From Pseudarthrobacter psychrotolerans (GTDB lineage Bacteria; Actinomycetota; Actinomycetes; Actinomycetales; Micrococcaceae): DNA of 64,000 nt. The notes under the pieces are model-generated. The model saw only the letters and a list, made by a program, of their open reading frames with translations, made no database searches and was not told the DNA's origin. Positions 1 through 9,216 of this stretch are shown here, piece after piece. How positions within the stretch are numbered: position 1 is the stretch's first letter; every line of letters starts with the position of its first letter. Location of the stretch: the NCBI RefSeq assembly GCF_009911795.1, contig NZ_CP047898.1, forward strand, positions 3,782,001 through 3,846,000, read 5' to 3'. Both the position numbers and the translations under genes were made by a program.

Positions 1-432
1 CTACCAGGAAAGTGATGCAAACATTGTTATGGCTGCTGCTCCGAAGATCACCATAATGAGACCCGTGGCCAGCCGGCCCTTGGCAACAACGAAGACCGGC
101 AGCGTGGATTCGGCGGGATTGGCCGGGTTGTAGACCACTGGGATGCGGGTGCCGATGATCGCCTGGTCCTGGCGGTAGATATCGGACTGCCCCAGCCAGC
201 GCTTGCCCCCGGCGTCCACGAATTCATACGACGGCGCAAACCGGTTCCGGCCGTTGCTCGCGGGTCCGTCCGTGCCGTGCAGGTTTCCGGTGACGGCGGC
301 CGAAGCCTTCTGCCACCGCGCCGTGGAACGTTTTCGGCCGAACGACGCGGCCAGGGACAGCCCTATCAGGATCAGGCCCGCGGCAAGGAAAAGCCCCGGC
401 AGCACGATGAAAAGCAGTTTCAGGGAGTCCAC
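1..432 (-). CDS. DUF3592 membrane protein
   Basis: This 143-residue protein has one membrane helix near the N-terminus (about residues 7-28) and one near the C-terminus (about 118-138). Between them lies a soluble beta-rich segment ending in VVYNPANPAEST, the pattern typical of DUF3592 proteins. The start is a GTG, and the stop of the upstream gene lies only 3 bases away, so translation is probably coupled. The next gene upstream is a paralogue of almost the same length with the same two-helix layout. The molecular role of DUF3592 proteins is unknown. The gene is complete because its stop codon occupies bases 1-3. Confidence 0.8.
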   Translation of the reverse strand: MDSLKLLFIVLPGLFLAAGLILIGLSLAASFGRKRSTARWQKASAAVTGNLHGTDGPASNGRNRFAPSYEFVDAGGKRWLGQSDIYRQDQAIIGTRIPVVYNPANPAESTLPVFVVAKGRLATGLIMVIFGAAAITMFASLSW

Positions 433-435
433 GGG

Positions 436-867
436 TCAGCCCAGCGGGAAGGCGCCGGCGACCCAGAACAGCAACAGCGCGAAAAATGCGAAGACCGGCA
501 TCAGGCACCCGATCACCATCTTGGATTCTGACGCAACCTGGAACGACTGGTTGGGATTCGCCGAGTTGTAGGCCACCGCCAGGAGCGATCCCGGTGCCTG
601 CTGGTTGGCGTACGAAACCTCGGATTCGCCCGCATACAGGGTCCCGTGGGGGTCGGCGAACTGGTAGGTGGGGTAGAAGCGCCGGCTCCGCGTTGAACCG
701 CCTCCGCCATGTGTCCAGCCCGCAACGTTTCCAGTGACGGTCGCCTGCACCTTTGGCCAGCCGGCGATCAGTTTTTCCTGCCGCTTGGTTTTGCGCACTG
801 AACGGACCAGCGCAAAAATGACACCCGCAACAAACAGCGCCCAGATAACGTACAACACGATTCTCAT
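436..867 (-). CDS. DUF3592 membrane protein, paralogue of its neighbour
   Basis: This 143-residue protein has the same plan as the preceding gene: an N-terminal helix, a soluble core with the AYNSANPNQSF segment, and a C-terminal helix. I chose ATG 867 because a GGGGGAAA ribosome site lies just before it. An in-frame TTG at 885 would overlap that site and add six residues. The two genes form a tight tandem pair, probably a duplication and probably one transcript. Function is unknown. Confidence 0.8.
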   Translation of the reverse strand: MRIVLYVIWALFVAGVIFALVRSVRKTKRQEKLIAGWPKVQATVTGNVAGWTHGGGGSTRSRRFYPTYQFADPHGTLYAGESEVSYANQQAPGSLLAVAYNSANPNQSFQVASESKMVIGCLMPVFAFFALLLFWVAGAFPLG

Positions 868-932
868 GAATTTCCCCCGGTTCAAGTCACCAGAAAGTAT
901 GCCATCCAGGCACTGGCCGCCCTAAAGGCGCC

Positions 933-1940
933 TCAGGCAGGCAGCCGGTAACCGCCCTGGTGCAGCTCGGCCAGGCCGTCGCTAAGAAGGCCGGTAACCG
1001 CACGTTCCAGCTGTTCCGGCGCGCAGTTCAGTCGGTGCAGTGCGGACAGGGGTACGCCGATTCCGTCCGCCGCGAAGCCCAGGTCAGCAGGCTCCCGCTG
1101 GAACATTTCCGCCGGCACCGGGGCGTCCGCAAGCCGCAGAACAGCCATCACGGCACCCCGGACCTGCCGGTCAGTGCCGTGCCACGCCTGTCCTTTGGGA
1201 ACGTACGACGGCGGCGGCTCGCCGGCGGCCAGCCACGCACAGGCGTCCCGCACCGGGCAGTCCGTGCACTTGGGGGCACGCGCGGTGCAGACCAGCGCCC
1301 CCAGTTCCATAACCGCAGCGTTCCAGCGCACGGAGGTCCCGACGTCGTCCGGCAGCAGTTCCGCCGCGAGCCGCATCTCCGCCGCGTTCAGCGACGGCGA
1401 GGGGAGCGCGACGCCGGAAACCAGGCGCGCGTGCACACGCCGGATGTTGGTGTCCACCACAGTCTCCCGGCGTCCGAAGGCAAAGGCGGCAACGGCCGCG
1501 GCCGTGTAACTGCCCACGCCGGGCAGGGCCAGCAGCTCCGTGTAGTCGCCGGGGACCTTGCCCCCGTGGTCGCGGACGATGGCAGCGGCTGCCGCGTGCA
1601 GGCGGAGGGCCCGGCGGGGGTAACCGAGCCTGCCCCAGGAGCGGACGGCTTCCCCTGCAGGCTCGCCGGCGAGCCCGGCGGGGGTGGGCCAGCGCTCAAG
1701 CCATTCCCGCCAGACCGGCAGAACCCGCACCACGGGGGTCTGCTGCAGCATGATCTCGCTGACCAGGACTCCCCACGGTGAGCAGCGGGGTTCGCGCCAG
1801 GGCAGGTCCCTCGCCGTCTCCGCGAACCAGCCGTTGATCCTGCGGTGCAGCGCGGCGAGCTGGTCGGGGCGGAGTTCATCCGGGCCGGACTGGGCCGTAA
1901 AGGGGACGCCGTCCGCGGGCATGGCTGGGGAAAGGGTCAT
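933..1940 (-). CDS. mutY: A/G-specific adenine glycosylase MutY
   Basis: MutY removes adenine mispaired with 8-oxoguanine in base excision repair. The 335-residue protein shows the helix-hairpin-helix LPGVGSYTAAAV, the catalytic Asp in VVDTNIRRVHAR, and the four-cysteine iron-sulfur loop C-x6-C-x2-C-x5-C (CTARAPKCTDCPVRDAC). Length and motif order match the family. The C-terminal MutT-like 8-oxoG-recognition part is short, as in actinobacterial members. The gene lies near disA, with a membrane-protein gene between them; that order is also seen around mycobacterial mutY. The reading frame is intact. Confidence 0.95.
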   Translation of the reverse strand: MTLSPAMPADGVPFTAQSGPDELRPDQLAALHRRINGWFAETARDLPWREPRCSPWGVLVSEIMLQQTPVVRVLPVWREWLERWPTPAGLAGEPAGEAVRSWGRLGYPRRALRLHAAAAAIVRDHGGKVPGDYTELLALPGVGSYTAAAVAAFAFGRRETVVDTNIRRVHARLVSGVALPSPSLNAAEMRLAAELLPDDVGTSVRWNAAVMELGALVCTARAPKCTDCPVRDACAWLAAGEPPPSYVPKGQAWHGTDRQVRGAVMAVLRLADAPVPAEMFQREPADLGFAADGIGVPLSALHRLNCAPEQLERAVTGLLSDGLAELHQGGYRLPA

Positions 1941-2076
1941 GGCGTCGATCCCAACACTGTAGTGGATTCCCGGGAGCCCGTGCGAAGATTCCCGCGGACA
2001 AACTGTGACCTTAGCGTTGGCCGGGGGACCGGCGTGGTGGGACGGCAGAGTCCGGCGGGTTCTCTAGCCTAGAAGG

Positions 2077-2760
2077 ATGGGCAGGCAAGGCAATTCATCA
2101 CCGCGCAAGGCGGCATCCGCATCCGGTTCCCGGGGCGGTTCCGGTGCTACCCGGCAGCCGAGCGCAGCCGTCTACCGCCGCCGTCGGCTTTTTGTGGGAA
2201 CAGCCCTTCTGATGGCGGTTGCGCTCACGTTCGGTGGCTTTGCGGTGGCCGGTGCCTTCAACGGTACCGAGCCGGCATCCTCCACCGTCGGCGCCACCGA
2301 ATCGGCACCCGCGCCGGGCGCCTCGCCGTCGGAAACGGCGGGCAGCGAACCCACGCCCGCGCCCACGCCGTCCTGCAGCCAAAACCTGGTGACGGTGTCC
2401 GCCTCGACCGACAAAGCCGCCTACGGCCCCGATGAGAACCCGCTGCTCACCCTGAAGGTGACCAATGGCGGAACCATGCCGTGCGAGGTCAACATCGGGA
2501 CGTCCCAGATGGAGTTCCTGGTGACCAGCGGCGCGGACAGAATCTTCTCGTCCAAGGACTGCCAGGCGAAAAGCGAAGACCTGGTGAAGACGATTGCCCC
2601 GGGCGCCAGCGAGACGGCGAACTTCCCGTGGGCCCGTAACCGCACGCTGGAAGGCTGCAGCCCTCTTGAGGCCAAGCCAGGAGCAGGCGGGGCGTACTAC
2701 ATTTTCACGGCCAAGCTCGGCTCGAGGGCCAGCCCCAAGGCTGTGTTCCAGCTCAACTGA
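2077..2760 (+). CDS. membrane-anchored secreted protein of unknown function
   Basis: This 227-residue protein has a basic, Ser/Arg-rich cytoplasmic head and one membrane helix at about residues 41-62. A Ser/Pro/Glu/Thr-rich linker follows, then an extracellular domain of about 120 residues with several cysteines that looks beta-rich. It lies between mutY and disA and is transcribed opposite to both. A membrane protein on the opposite strand occupies the comparable place in mycobacteria (Rv3587c). That supports an old syntenic position but not a function. It converges on disA, and a hairpin lies between the two genes. Confidence 0.75.
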   Translation: MGRQGNSSPRKAASASGSRGGSGATRQPSAAVYRRRRLFVGTALLMAVALTFGGFAVAGAFNGTEPASSTVGATESAPAPGASPSETAGSEPTPAPTPSCSQNLVTVSASTDKAAYGPDENPLLTLKVTNGGTMPCEVNIGTSQMEFLVTSGADRIFSSKDCQAKSEDLVKTIAPGASETANFPWARNRTLEGCSPLEAKPGAGGAYYIFTAKLGSRASPKAVFQLN

Positions 2761-2841
2761 CCCCCACGCTCCATCCAGTGATCCCCACCGGCCCCCTCGC
2801 CTCGCAAGCTCGGCCAGGGAACCCTGCCGGCGTGGGCCCTC

Positions 2842-2884
2842 GCCCTTTTGAGGGCTCAAAAGGGCCCGTGTGGAGCAGTCGATG
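2842..2884. terminator. two-way terminator hairpin, member of a dispersed repeat
   Basis: Perfect 11-base arms (GCCCTTTTGAG at 2842-2852 and its complement at 2855-2865) surround a two-base loop. They lie between the convergent ends of the membrane-protein gene and disA. The sequence just after, GGAGCAGTCGATG (2872-2884), recurs with one change at 39204-39216 beside another convergent gene pair. Confidence 0.6.
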
Positions 2885-2901
2885 GGATTGTCGGTAGGGG
2901 G

Positions 2902-3977
2902 CTAGAGGAAGCGGTCCAGCAGGCTGGCTTCGGCCATGCGGCTCAGGCCTTCGCGGACGGTGCGGGCGCGCTGGTCGCCGATGCCGTCAACGGTCATGAG
3001 GTCGTCGATGGTGGCCGCCATCAGGAACTGCAGGCCGCCGAAGTGGTCCACGAGGCGGTCGGCTACAGCCTTGGGGACTGCCTTGAGGCCGGACAGCAGC
3101 CGGTAGCCCCGCGGCTGAACCACGGCATCGAGGTTGGCCTCGCCGCCGGCGAAACCGACGATCCCGGAGATCTTGCCCAGGTCGATCAGCTCCGTGGGGC
3201 CGAGGTTCACCAGCGCGCTGACGGCCCGTTCGATGTCCTCGGCGGACGCGTCCGGTCCGGCGTAGTCGCGGATGATCACGTCGCTGCCCGGGCCACGGCC
3301 CACAGTGAGCTCATCGAGCTGCAGGGAAAGCAGGCGGCCGTCCTCGCCAAGTTCAAGGACATACTGCGAGATTTCCTCGGAGATCCGGCGGACCATTTCC
3401 TGACGCTGGAGGGTGACTGCGACGTCGCGAACGGTCACCATGGCCTCGATCTCAAGTGCGGACAGGGAGCTGGTCACCTGGTCCAGCCGCGAACGGTACC
3501 GTTCCAGCGTGGCGAGGGCCTGGTTCGCGCGGGCCAGGACCTTTTCGGATCCCTCCAGCACGTGCCGGAGCCCGTTCACGTACAGCGCGATGATCTGCAT
3601 GGACTGGCTGACGGAAATCACGGGAACACCGGTCTGAATGGCCACGCGTTCCGCCGTGCGGTGCCGGGTGCCGGATTCCTGGGTTTCGATGCTTGAGTCC
3701 GGAACCAGCTGGACCGCGGCCCGGAGAATGTTGCCGGCGTCCTTGTCGCAGATGATGGCGCCGTCCATCTTGGCCAGTTCGCGGAGCCTTGTGGGGGAGA
3801 AGTCGATGCCGATGTCGAAGCCGCCGGAGCAGATGGAATCGATGGTCCGGTCCGAGCCCAGCACGATCAGCGCACCGGTCCGCCCCGGAGGATGCGTTCC
3901 AGGCCATCGCGCAACGGCGTGCCTGGAGCCACTCTGCCCAGAGTCGCCTTGAGCGATTCTTCGGGGCTCCGAGCCAT
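2902..3977 (-). CDS. disA: DNA integrity scanning protein DisA (diadenylate cyclase), frame broken near the start
   Basis: DisA makes cyclic di-AMP from two ATP and monitors DNA damage. The catalytic DAC domain shows MDGAIICD (the DGA motif) and GTRHRTAER (the RHR motif). A helical spine and a C-terminal helix-hairpin-helix ([15 protein letters not shown]) follow. An intact frame runs only from about 3884 down to 2902. The expected N-terminus ([14 protein letters not shown]) begins at ATG 3977 in another frame. The frames join if one G is restored near 3882, giving [12 protein letters not shown] in place of GGPVR-stop. The repaired length of 358 residues matches the family. A sequencing error is the likely cause, because all catalytic residues are kept. 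Confidence 0.9.
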
Positions 3978-4336
3978 AGGTGTTCCCTTCAAAGGTGCAG
4001 GCTACCGCCCGCAGGTATGCCGGTTTTACACTCAGCCGGCAGGATCAAAAGTACTCAGTTTCCCGCAAGCTCAATGATAGAGGTAACAAGCGGCAATAAC
4101 CGCACGGACAAGCCCCAAAGTGCCTCGTTAGGGGGTGCCGCGAAGTGCCTCGGGAACGCGTACGACGGCGGCTGTCCGGGAGGCGTTTCGCGCACCGTCC
4201 AGATGGCAGGCAGGCGATCCAGAGCGGCTGTTTCGCGCGCTGCGATAAACTTGGAACTTGGCTGTCCCAGAGCCATGCTTCCCCTTGAGGCCTGCCGAGC
4301 GCCTTGGGGTAACCCCACCGCAGCGAAAGTAGCACC
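3978..4336. other. gene-free spacer between disA and prfC
   Basis: No convincing gene or RNA is visible in these 359 bases. A minus-strand open frame here lacks a ribosome site and coding character. The stretch should hold the disA and prfC promoters. It also carries one copy (4160-4172) of the 13-base word GTACGACGGCGGC discussed in the findings. It marks the left edge of the block that separates disA from radA. Confidence 0.5.
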
Positions 4337-5950
4337 GTGTCCCAAGATGTCCTTAGCCCCGCCCGGGTCAACGAGATTCACAAACAGGCGGCCCGGCGTC
4401 GGACCTTTGCTGTCATTTCGCACCCCGACGCCGGCAAGTCCACCCTCACCGAGGCCCTGGCCCTGCACGCGAAGGTGATCGGGACCGCCGGCGCCTCCAG
4501 CGGCAAGGCCAACCGCAAGGAAACGGTCTCGGACTGGATGCAGATGGAGAAGGACCGCGGCATCTCCATCAGTTCCGCCGCCCTGCAGTTCTCTTACCGG
4601 GACACCGTCATCAACCTGCTGGACACCCCCGGCCACGCTGACTTTTCCGAGGACACCTACCGGGTCCTGGCCGCCGTCGACTGCGCAGTGATGCTCGTGG
4701 ACGCCGCCAAGGGCCTGGAAACGCAGACCATGAAGCTGTTTGAGGTCTGCAAGCAGCGCAACCTGCCCATCATCACCGTGATCAACAAGTGGGACCGGCC
4801 AGGCCTGGACGCGCTGGCGCTGATGGACGAGCTCACGGAGCGCACCGGCCTGCAGCCCATGCCGCTGACCTGGGCCGTGGGCATCTCCGGCGACTTCCGC
4901 GGTGTCTGGGACCTCCGCCAGGACCGCTTCGCCCGCTTCCAGCGCAACAATTCCGGCGCCAACATCGCGCTGACCGAGTACTTCACGCCTGAAGAGGCCG
5001 CGGAGACGCAGGGCAGCAACTGGACAGACGCCGTGGACGAGGCCGGCCTGGTCATCGAGTCCAACCTCGAATTCGACGTCGAAGCCTTCCATGCAGGCAC
5101 CGCCACTCCCATCCTGTTCAGCTCCGCCGCCCTGAACTTCGGCGTGAAGGAACTGCTGGATGCGCTGGTCGACTTCGCACCGCATGCCGCACCGCGCCCC
5201 GACGTTGAGGGCAGCCCGCGCCCTGTTGAATCGTCTTTCTCCGGCTTTGTCTTCAAGGTCCAGGCCGGCATGAACAAGGCCCACCGCGACCACGTCGCCT
5301 TCATCCGCGTCTGTTCCGGAGTTTTTGAACGCGGCATGGTGGTCACCCAGACCCGCACGGGAAAGTCCTTCGCCACCAAGTACGCCCAGCAGGTCTTCGG
5401 CCGCGAACGCGAGGTCATTGACGAGGCCTACCCCGGCGATGTGGTGGGCCTGGTTAACGCCTCCACGCTGCGCGTCGGCGACAGCCTCTTCCTCGAAGGC
5501 CCGGTGGAATACCCGGCCATCCCGCTGTTCGCCCCGGAACACTTCCAGGTGGCCCGGTCCAAGGACCCCAGCAAGTTCAAGCAGTTCCGCCGCGGCATCG
5601 AGCAGCTCGAACACGAGGGCGTCATCCAGGTGCTCCGCTCCGACCTCCGCGGCGACCAGGCGCCGGTGCTTGCCGCCGTCGGCCCCATGCAGTTCGAAGT
5701 GGTGGAGGACCGCATGGCGCATGACTTCAGCGCGCCCATGCGGCTGGAGCGACTGCCGTACTCCATCGCCAGGATTTCGACCGCGGACGCCATGCCCGCG
5801 CTGGCCAACGTGGTCGGCGCTGAGGTGCTGTTGCGGTCCGACGGCGAGTACCTCGCCTTGTTCAACGACGTCTGGGCCCTGCGCCGGATCGAGAAGAACC
5901 ACCCCGATCTGACCCTGGTGCCCATCGGCACCCACAACCCCGCAAAGTAG
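4337..5950 (+). CDS. prfC: peptide chain release factor 3
   Basis: RF3 is a translational GTPase that recycles RF1/RF2 from the ribosome after termination. The 537-residue protein has a P-loop AHPDAGKSTLTE-type G1 (SHPDAGKST), then DTPGHADFSEDTYR (G3) and NKWDRPG (G4). It continues with the RF3-specific domains 2 and 3. Start is GTG 4337; upstream ribosome-site similarity is weak. The frame is intact and full length. fabF follows 6 bases downstream, so the two are probably co-transcribed although they are not functionally linked. Confidence 0.95.
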   Translation: MSQDVLSPARVNEIHKQAARRRTFAVISHPDAGKSTLTEALALHAKVIGTAGASSGKANRKETVSDWMQMEKDRGISISSAALQFSYRDTVINLLDTPGHADFSEDTYRVLAAVDCAVMLVDAAKGLETQTMKLFEVCKQRNLPIITVINKWDRPGLDALALMDELTERTGLQPMPLTWAVGISGDFRGVWDLRQDRFARFQRNNSGANIALTEYFTPEEAAETQGSNWTDAVDEAGLVIESNLEFDVEAFHAGTATPILFSSAALNFGVKELLDALVDFAPHAAPRPDVEGSPRPVESSFSGFVFKVQAGMNKAHRDHVAFIRVCSGVFERGMVVTQTRTGKSFATKYAQQVFGREREVIDEAYPGDVVGLVNASTLRVGDSLFLEGPVEYPAIPLFAPEHFQVARSKDPSKFKQFRRGIEQLEHEGVIQVLRSDLRGDQAPVLAAVGPMQFEVVEDRMAHDFSAPMRLERLPYSIARISTADAMPALANVVGAEVLLRSDGEYLALFNDVWALRRIEKNHPDLTLVPIGTHNPAK

Positions 5951-5956
5951 CGTCCC

Positions 5957-7186
5957 ATGTCTGCAGACCACCCCCGCGCCCTGATCACAGGCGTCGGCAC
6001 CATCAACCCGCTCGGATCCACGGTGGCGGAGACCTGGACCGGCCTGCTGGCAGGACAGTCCGGCATCGCAGCGCTGGATCAGGACTGGGCGGAGCAGCTG
6101 CCCGTGCGCATCGCCGGGCAGGTCACCGCGGATCTTTCGGCGCACCTCACTACGCGCGAGCTGAAGCGGATGGACCGGTGCGGGCAACTGGCGCTGGTGG
6201 CTGCCCGCGAAGCCTGGCAGCACGCAGGGGCTCCCGACGTCGACCCCGAACGGTTCGCCGTAGTGATCGGCTCCGCCTATGGCGGCCTCGGCTCCACCCT
6301 CGAACAGGACCGTGCGCTCGCCAGCGGCGGCCCGCGCCGGGTCTCGCCGCACACCCTCACCCGGCTTATGGTCAACGGCCCCGCGGCCTGGGTCTCCATT
6401 GACCTCGGCGCCCGCGGCGGAGCCAGGACCCCGGTCAGCGCCTGCGCGTCCGGCGCGGAAGCAATTGTCCAGGGTGCCGAAATGATCCGCTCCGGAGCTG
6501 CGGACGTCGTAATCGCCGGCGGCGTGGACGCGTCCGTTCTCGACCTGGTCATCACCGGGTTTTCCCAGATCCGGGCACTCTCCACACGCAACGGCGAACC
6601 GCAGCGCGCCTCGCGCCCGTTCGACGGCGGCCGCGACGGCTTTGTCCTCGCGGAAGGCGCCGGCATTGTGGTGCTTGAGAGTGAAGCCCACGCCAGGGCG
6701 CGCGGCGCCGCCATCCTCGGCGCAGTGGCCGGCGGGGCGGTAACCTCCGATGCCAACGACATCGTCGCCGCCGACCCGGCCATGCAGCGGCGGGTCATGC
6801 AGAAGGCCCTGGCCTCGGCCGGAATGCAGGCGTCGGAGATCGGATTCATCCATGCGCACGCCACCTCCACCCCGGTAGGAGACCGGCTGGAAGCGCAGGC
6901 CATCAACGCCATTTTCGGTGCCGACGTGCCCGTGACGTCCACCAAAGGCCACACCGGCCACCTGCTGGGCGGCGCAGGTGCCCTTGCAGCCGTGGTGGTG
7001 GTTCAGGCGCTGCAGACCGGGCAGCTCCCCGGGACGGCGAACATCGAGGCGCTGGACCCGGAAGTGAACCTGAACGTCGTGACGGAGAAGGCCCACACGC
7101 TGGCGCCCGGCTCCGCCCCCGCCGGCCTGGTGAACGCCTTTGGCTTCGGCGGACACAGCGTTGCGCTGGTGATCACGGCCAGCTAG
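5957..7186 (+). CDS. fabF: beta-ketoacyl-ACP synthase II (orphan FabF)
   Basis: This condensing enzyme elongates acyl-ACP with malonyl-ACP. The 409-residue protein has the thiolase-fold Cys-His-His set: Cys in VSACASGAEA, His in HAHATSTPVGD and His in GHTGHLLGGAGA. The final GFGGHSVAL loop is typical of KAS II. No other fatty-acid gene (fabD, fabH, acpP) is nearby, so it is likely a second copy outside the main fab operon. It could serve housekeeping elongation or a specialised acyl chain. The frame is intact. Its 3' end overlaps the convergent downstream gene by 4 bases. Confidence 0.9.
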   Translation: MSADHPRALITGVGTINPLGSTVAETWTGLLAGQSGIAALDQDWAEQLPVRIAGQVTADLSAHLTTRELKRMDRCGQLALVAAREAWQHAGAPDVDPERFAVVIGSAYGGLGSTLEQDRALASGGPRRVSPHTLTRLMVNGPAAWVSIDLGARGGARTPVSACASGAEAIVQGAEMIRSGAADVVIAGGVDASVLDLVITGFSQIRALSTRNGEPQRASRPFDGGRDGFVLAEGAGIVVLESEAHARARGAAILGAVAGGAVTSDANDIVAADPAMQRRVMQKALASAGMQASEIGFIHAHATSTPVGDRLEAQAINAIFGADVPVTSTKGHTGHLLGGAGALAAVVVVQALQTGQLPGTANIEALDPEVNLNVVTEKAHTLAPGSAPAGLVNAFGFGGHSVALVITAS

Positions 7187-7767
7187 CCCGTGGCGCTGTG
7201 CTCCGCGACGTTCCTTCGGGGCTGCGCCGCGACGCCGCGGGTCATTTTCTTGATCTGCTCGGGCCTGAGTCCTGTGAGGGAAGCCAGCTCGAATTCGTCC
7301 AGGATCTGCTGTTTGCTGGCCTCGGCAAGCAGGTGAAGGCGCTCCACTTCAACTGCTGCCTTCGAGTCTTCCAAGACGGTCAGTTCCCGCAGCAATCGTG
7401 AGATCGCCCTGAGGTGATCGGCCGTCGCCAGTCCCGTCGGCTGCAGATCGTCGAACGCGCGGCCGGTTCGCCGCACGGCCAATGCGGACAGGTGCGTGAT
7501 GCGGGCCAGATCGGCCACCGGAGCGCCGTCCCGGAGGGCCTGTGCAACCAACTGGTTGAGGCTTGCCCCGAGAGCCCGGATCCGGCTCGACCGGAAGCGG
7601 ATGGCGCCCTGTTTGTCCGTGAGCAGCCGGCTGAGATCTTCCCGTTGCTGATCCGCTGCCTGCCGGCGCTGACCGCCTCGATAGCGGTAGCCTCCCCGGG
7701 CCGAGGACCGCACCGGACGCCGGAGGGCCCCGCCGTCCCTTGCCGCTGCTGGTTGGTGGCGGGCCAT
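7183..7767 (-). CDS. hypothetical protein, basic N-terminus with helical C-terminal half
   Basis: I start this 194-residue protein at ATG 7767, which is preceded by a good GGGAGAGGAA site. A longer in-frame start at 7875 would add 36 residues that do not look coding. The first 55 residues are Arg/Gln/Gly-rich. The rest is predominantly helical, and ADLARITHLSALAVRRTGRA resembles a helix-turn-helix of the kind that senses sequence by an adapter-like module. I do not recognise a family. A DNA-binding role is only a guess. Confidence 0.6.
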   Translation of the reverse strand: MARHQPAAARDGGALRRPVRSSARGGYRYRGGQRRQAADQQREDLSRLLTDKQGAIRFRSSRIRALGASLNQLVAQALRDGAPVADLARITHLSALAVRRTGRAFDDLQPTGLATADHLRAISRLLRELTVLEDSKAAVEVERLHLLAEASKQQILDEFELASLTGLRPEQIKKMTRGVAAQPRRNVAEHSATG

Positions 7768-7873
7768 CGGTTCCTCTCCCTTGAACAGTACGCACAACGC
7801 TAGGCGCGTCCGCGGCTCCCGGGAAATACCTAAATCCGGTGTGGCAATAAGTGAATCGTGTGGTGTCAGGGCC

Positions 7874-7888
7874 ATAAGGCTTCCTTAT
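7874..7888. promoter_or_regulatory. possible operator (ATAAGG-CTT-CCTTAT)
   Basis: A perfect 6-base inverted repeat around a 3-base centre lies about 95 bases before the aminotransferase start, between two divergent genes. CTTATCC recurs 30 bases downstream. The geometry suits a repressor site. The binding protein is unknown. Confidence 0.35.
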
Positions 7889-7982
7889 CCGTCCACGCAG
7901 AATACGTCTTATCCACAGCCGCCTGCAGTCCATAGGCTCGAATGACGCAAGTCCCCTCACTGATGAACCATTGGAAGAGAAC

Positions 7983-9190
7983 ATGTCTGAATTCGTGCCT
8001 GCATCGCGTGTTTCACGCATCAAATCGTCTCCAAGCGTGGCCGCTGCTGCCCGCGTCCGGGAGCTCAAAGCAGAGGGCCGCAGCATTCTTGACCTCACCG
8101 TGGGGAGCCGGACTTCGATACGCCGGAGCACATCAAGGCCGCAGCCGTGCAGGCAATAGCCGCCGGCGAAACCAAGTACACCTCCGTGACCGGGACGCCT
8201 GCACTGCAGAAGGCCATCCTGCAGACCCTGGAGCTGAACACCGGCCTGCACTACGCTGCCAACGAAATAACCATCGGCGGCGGGGCCAAACCGGTGATCT
8301 TCACCGCGTTTATGGCTTCCCTGGGCGAAGGCGACGAGGTCATCATTCCCGCGCCGTACTGGGTATCCTACCCGGACATGGTCCTGGCCAATGACGGCCG
8401 GCCCGTGATCGTCCCCTGCGGCGAGGACTCGGGGTTCAAACTCACCCCCGACGCCCTGCGCGCCGCCATCACGGACCGGACCAAGTGGCTGATCCTGAAC
8501 ACGCCCTCCAACCCCACCGGGGCCGTCTACTCCCGCACCGAACTGCGCGCGCTCGCAGACGTCCTGGCCGGCTTCCCGCACGTTTTTGTCCTGACCGACG
8601 AAATTTACGATCAGATCTACTTCGGTGCAGGCAAGCTGACGAGCCTGGTGGAAGCGGCGCCGGAACTGAAGGACCGGGTCCTGGTGATCAACGGCGTCTC
8701 CAAGGCCTACGCGATGACGGGGTGGAGGCTAGGTTACGGCGCGGGTCCGGCCGGCCTGATCGGGGCCATCAACAAGCTGCAGTCACAGATTTCCTCGTGC
8801 CCCTCGTCGGTCAGCCAGGCGGCGGCCGCGGCCGCCCTCACCGGCGACCAGTCCTTCATCCGCACCAGCGGCGAGGTGTACCGCAGCCGCCGGGACGCCG
8901 CCGTCGCAGGCCTGAACGCGATCTCAGGGCTGTCATGCTCGACGCCGGAGGGGGCCTTCTACGCCTACGTAAACTGCGGCGGGGTTCTTGGGAAGACGAC
9001 GCCGGACGGCAGCGTCATCCGCGATGACCAGGACTTTGTTCTCTACCTGCTCGACCAGGCATCCGTGGCTGCCATTCCGGGCTCCGCGTACGGGCTCGGG
9101 CCGTACTTCCGGATCTCGTATGCAACCAGCATGGCCGTCATCGAGGAGGCTGTCGCCGCGATCGACAAAGCCGTCCACGCCCTCAGCTGA
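7983..9190 (+). CDS. class I/II pyridoxal-phosphate aminotransferase, frame broken
   Basis: Aspartate-aminotransferase-like enzyme. ATG 7983 follows a GGAAGAGAAC site. The N-terminus (SRVSRIKSSPSVAAAAR, then ILDLTVG) is typical, but the frame then breaks. A run of four G at 8102-8105 needs a fifth to read VGEPDFDTPEHIKAA. Downstream is normal: NTPSNPTGAVYS, TDEIYDQIYF and the PLP lysine in SKAYAMTGWRLGYG. The repaired length is 402 residues. The next gene is an RraA/CHA-aldolase-type protein whose family can release oxaloacetate or pyruvate, which this transaminase could accept. The substrate is unproven. Confidence 0.85.
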
Positions 9191-9216
9191 TCAATCCCCA
9201 AACCGAAGGACAAGAC

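Noticed and set aside
4055..7156. A 1033-codon minus-strand open frame opposite prfC and fabF
   Set aside because: It is antisense to two clear enzymes with full motifs. High GC3 creates long mirror frames, and the product has no recognisable domain.
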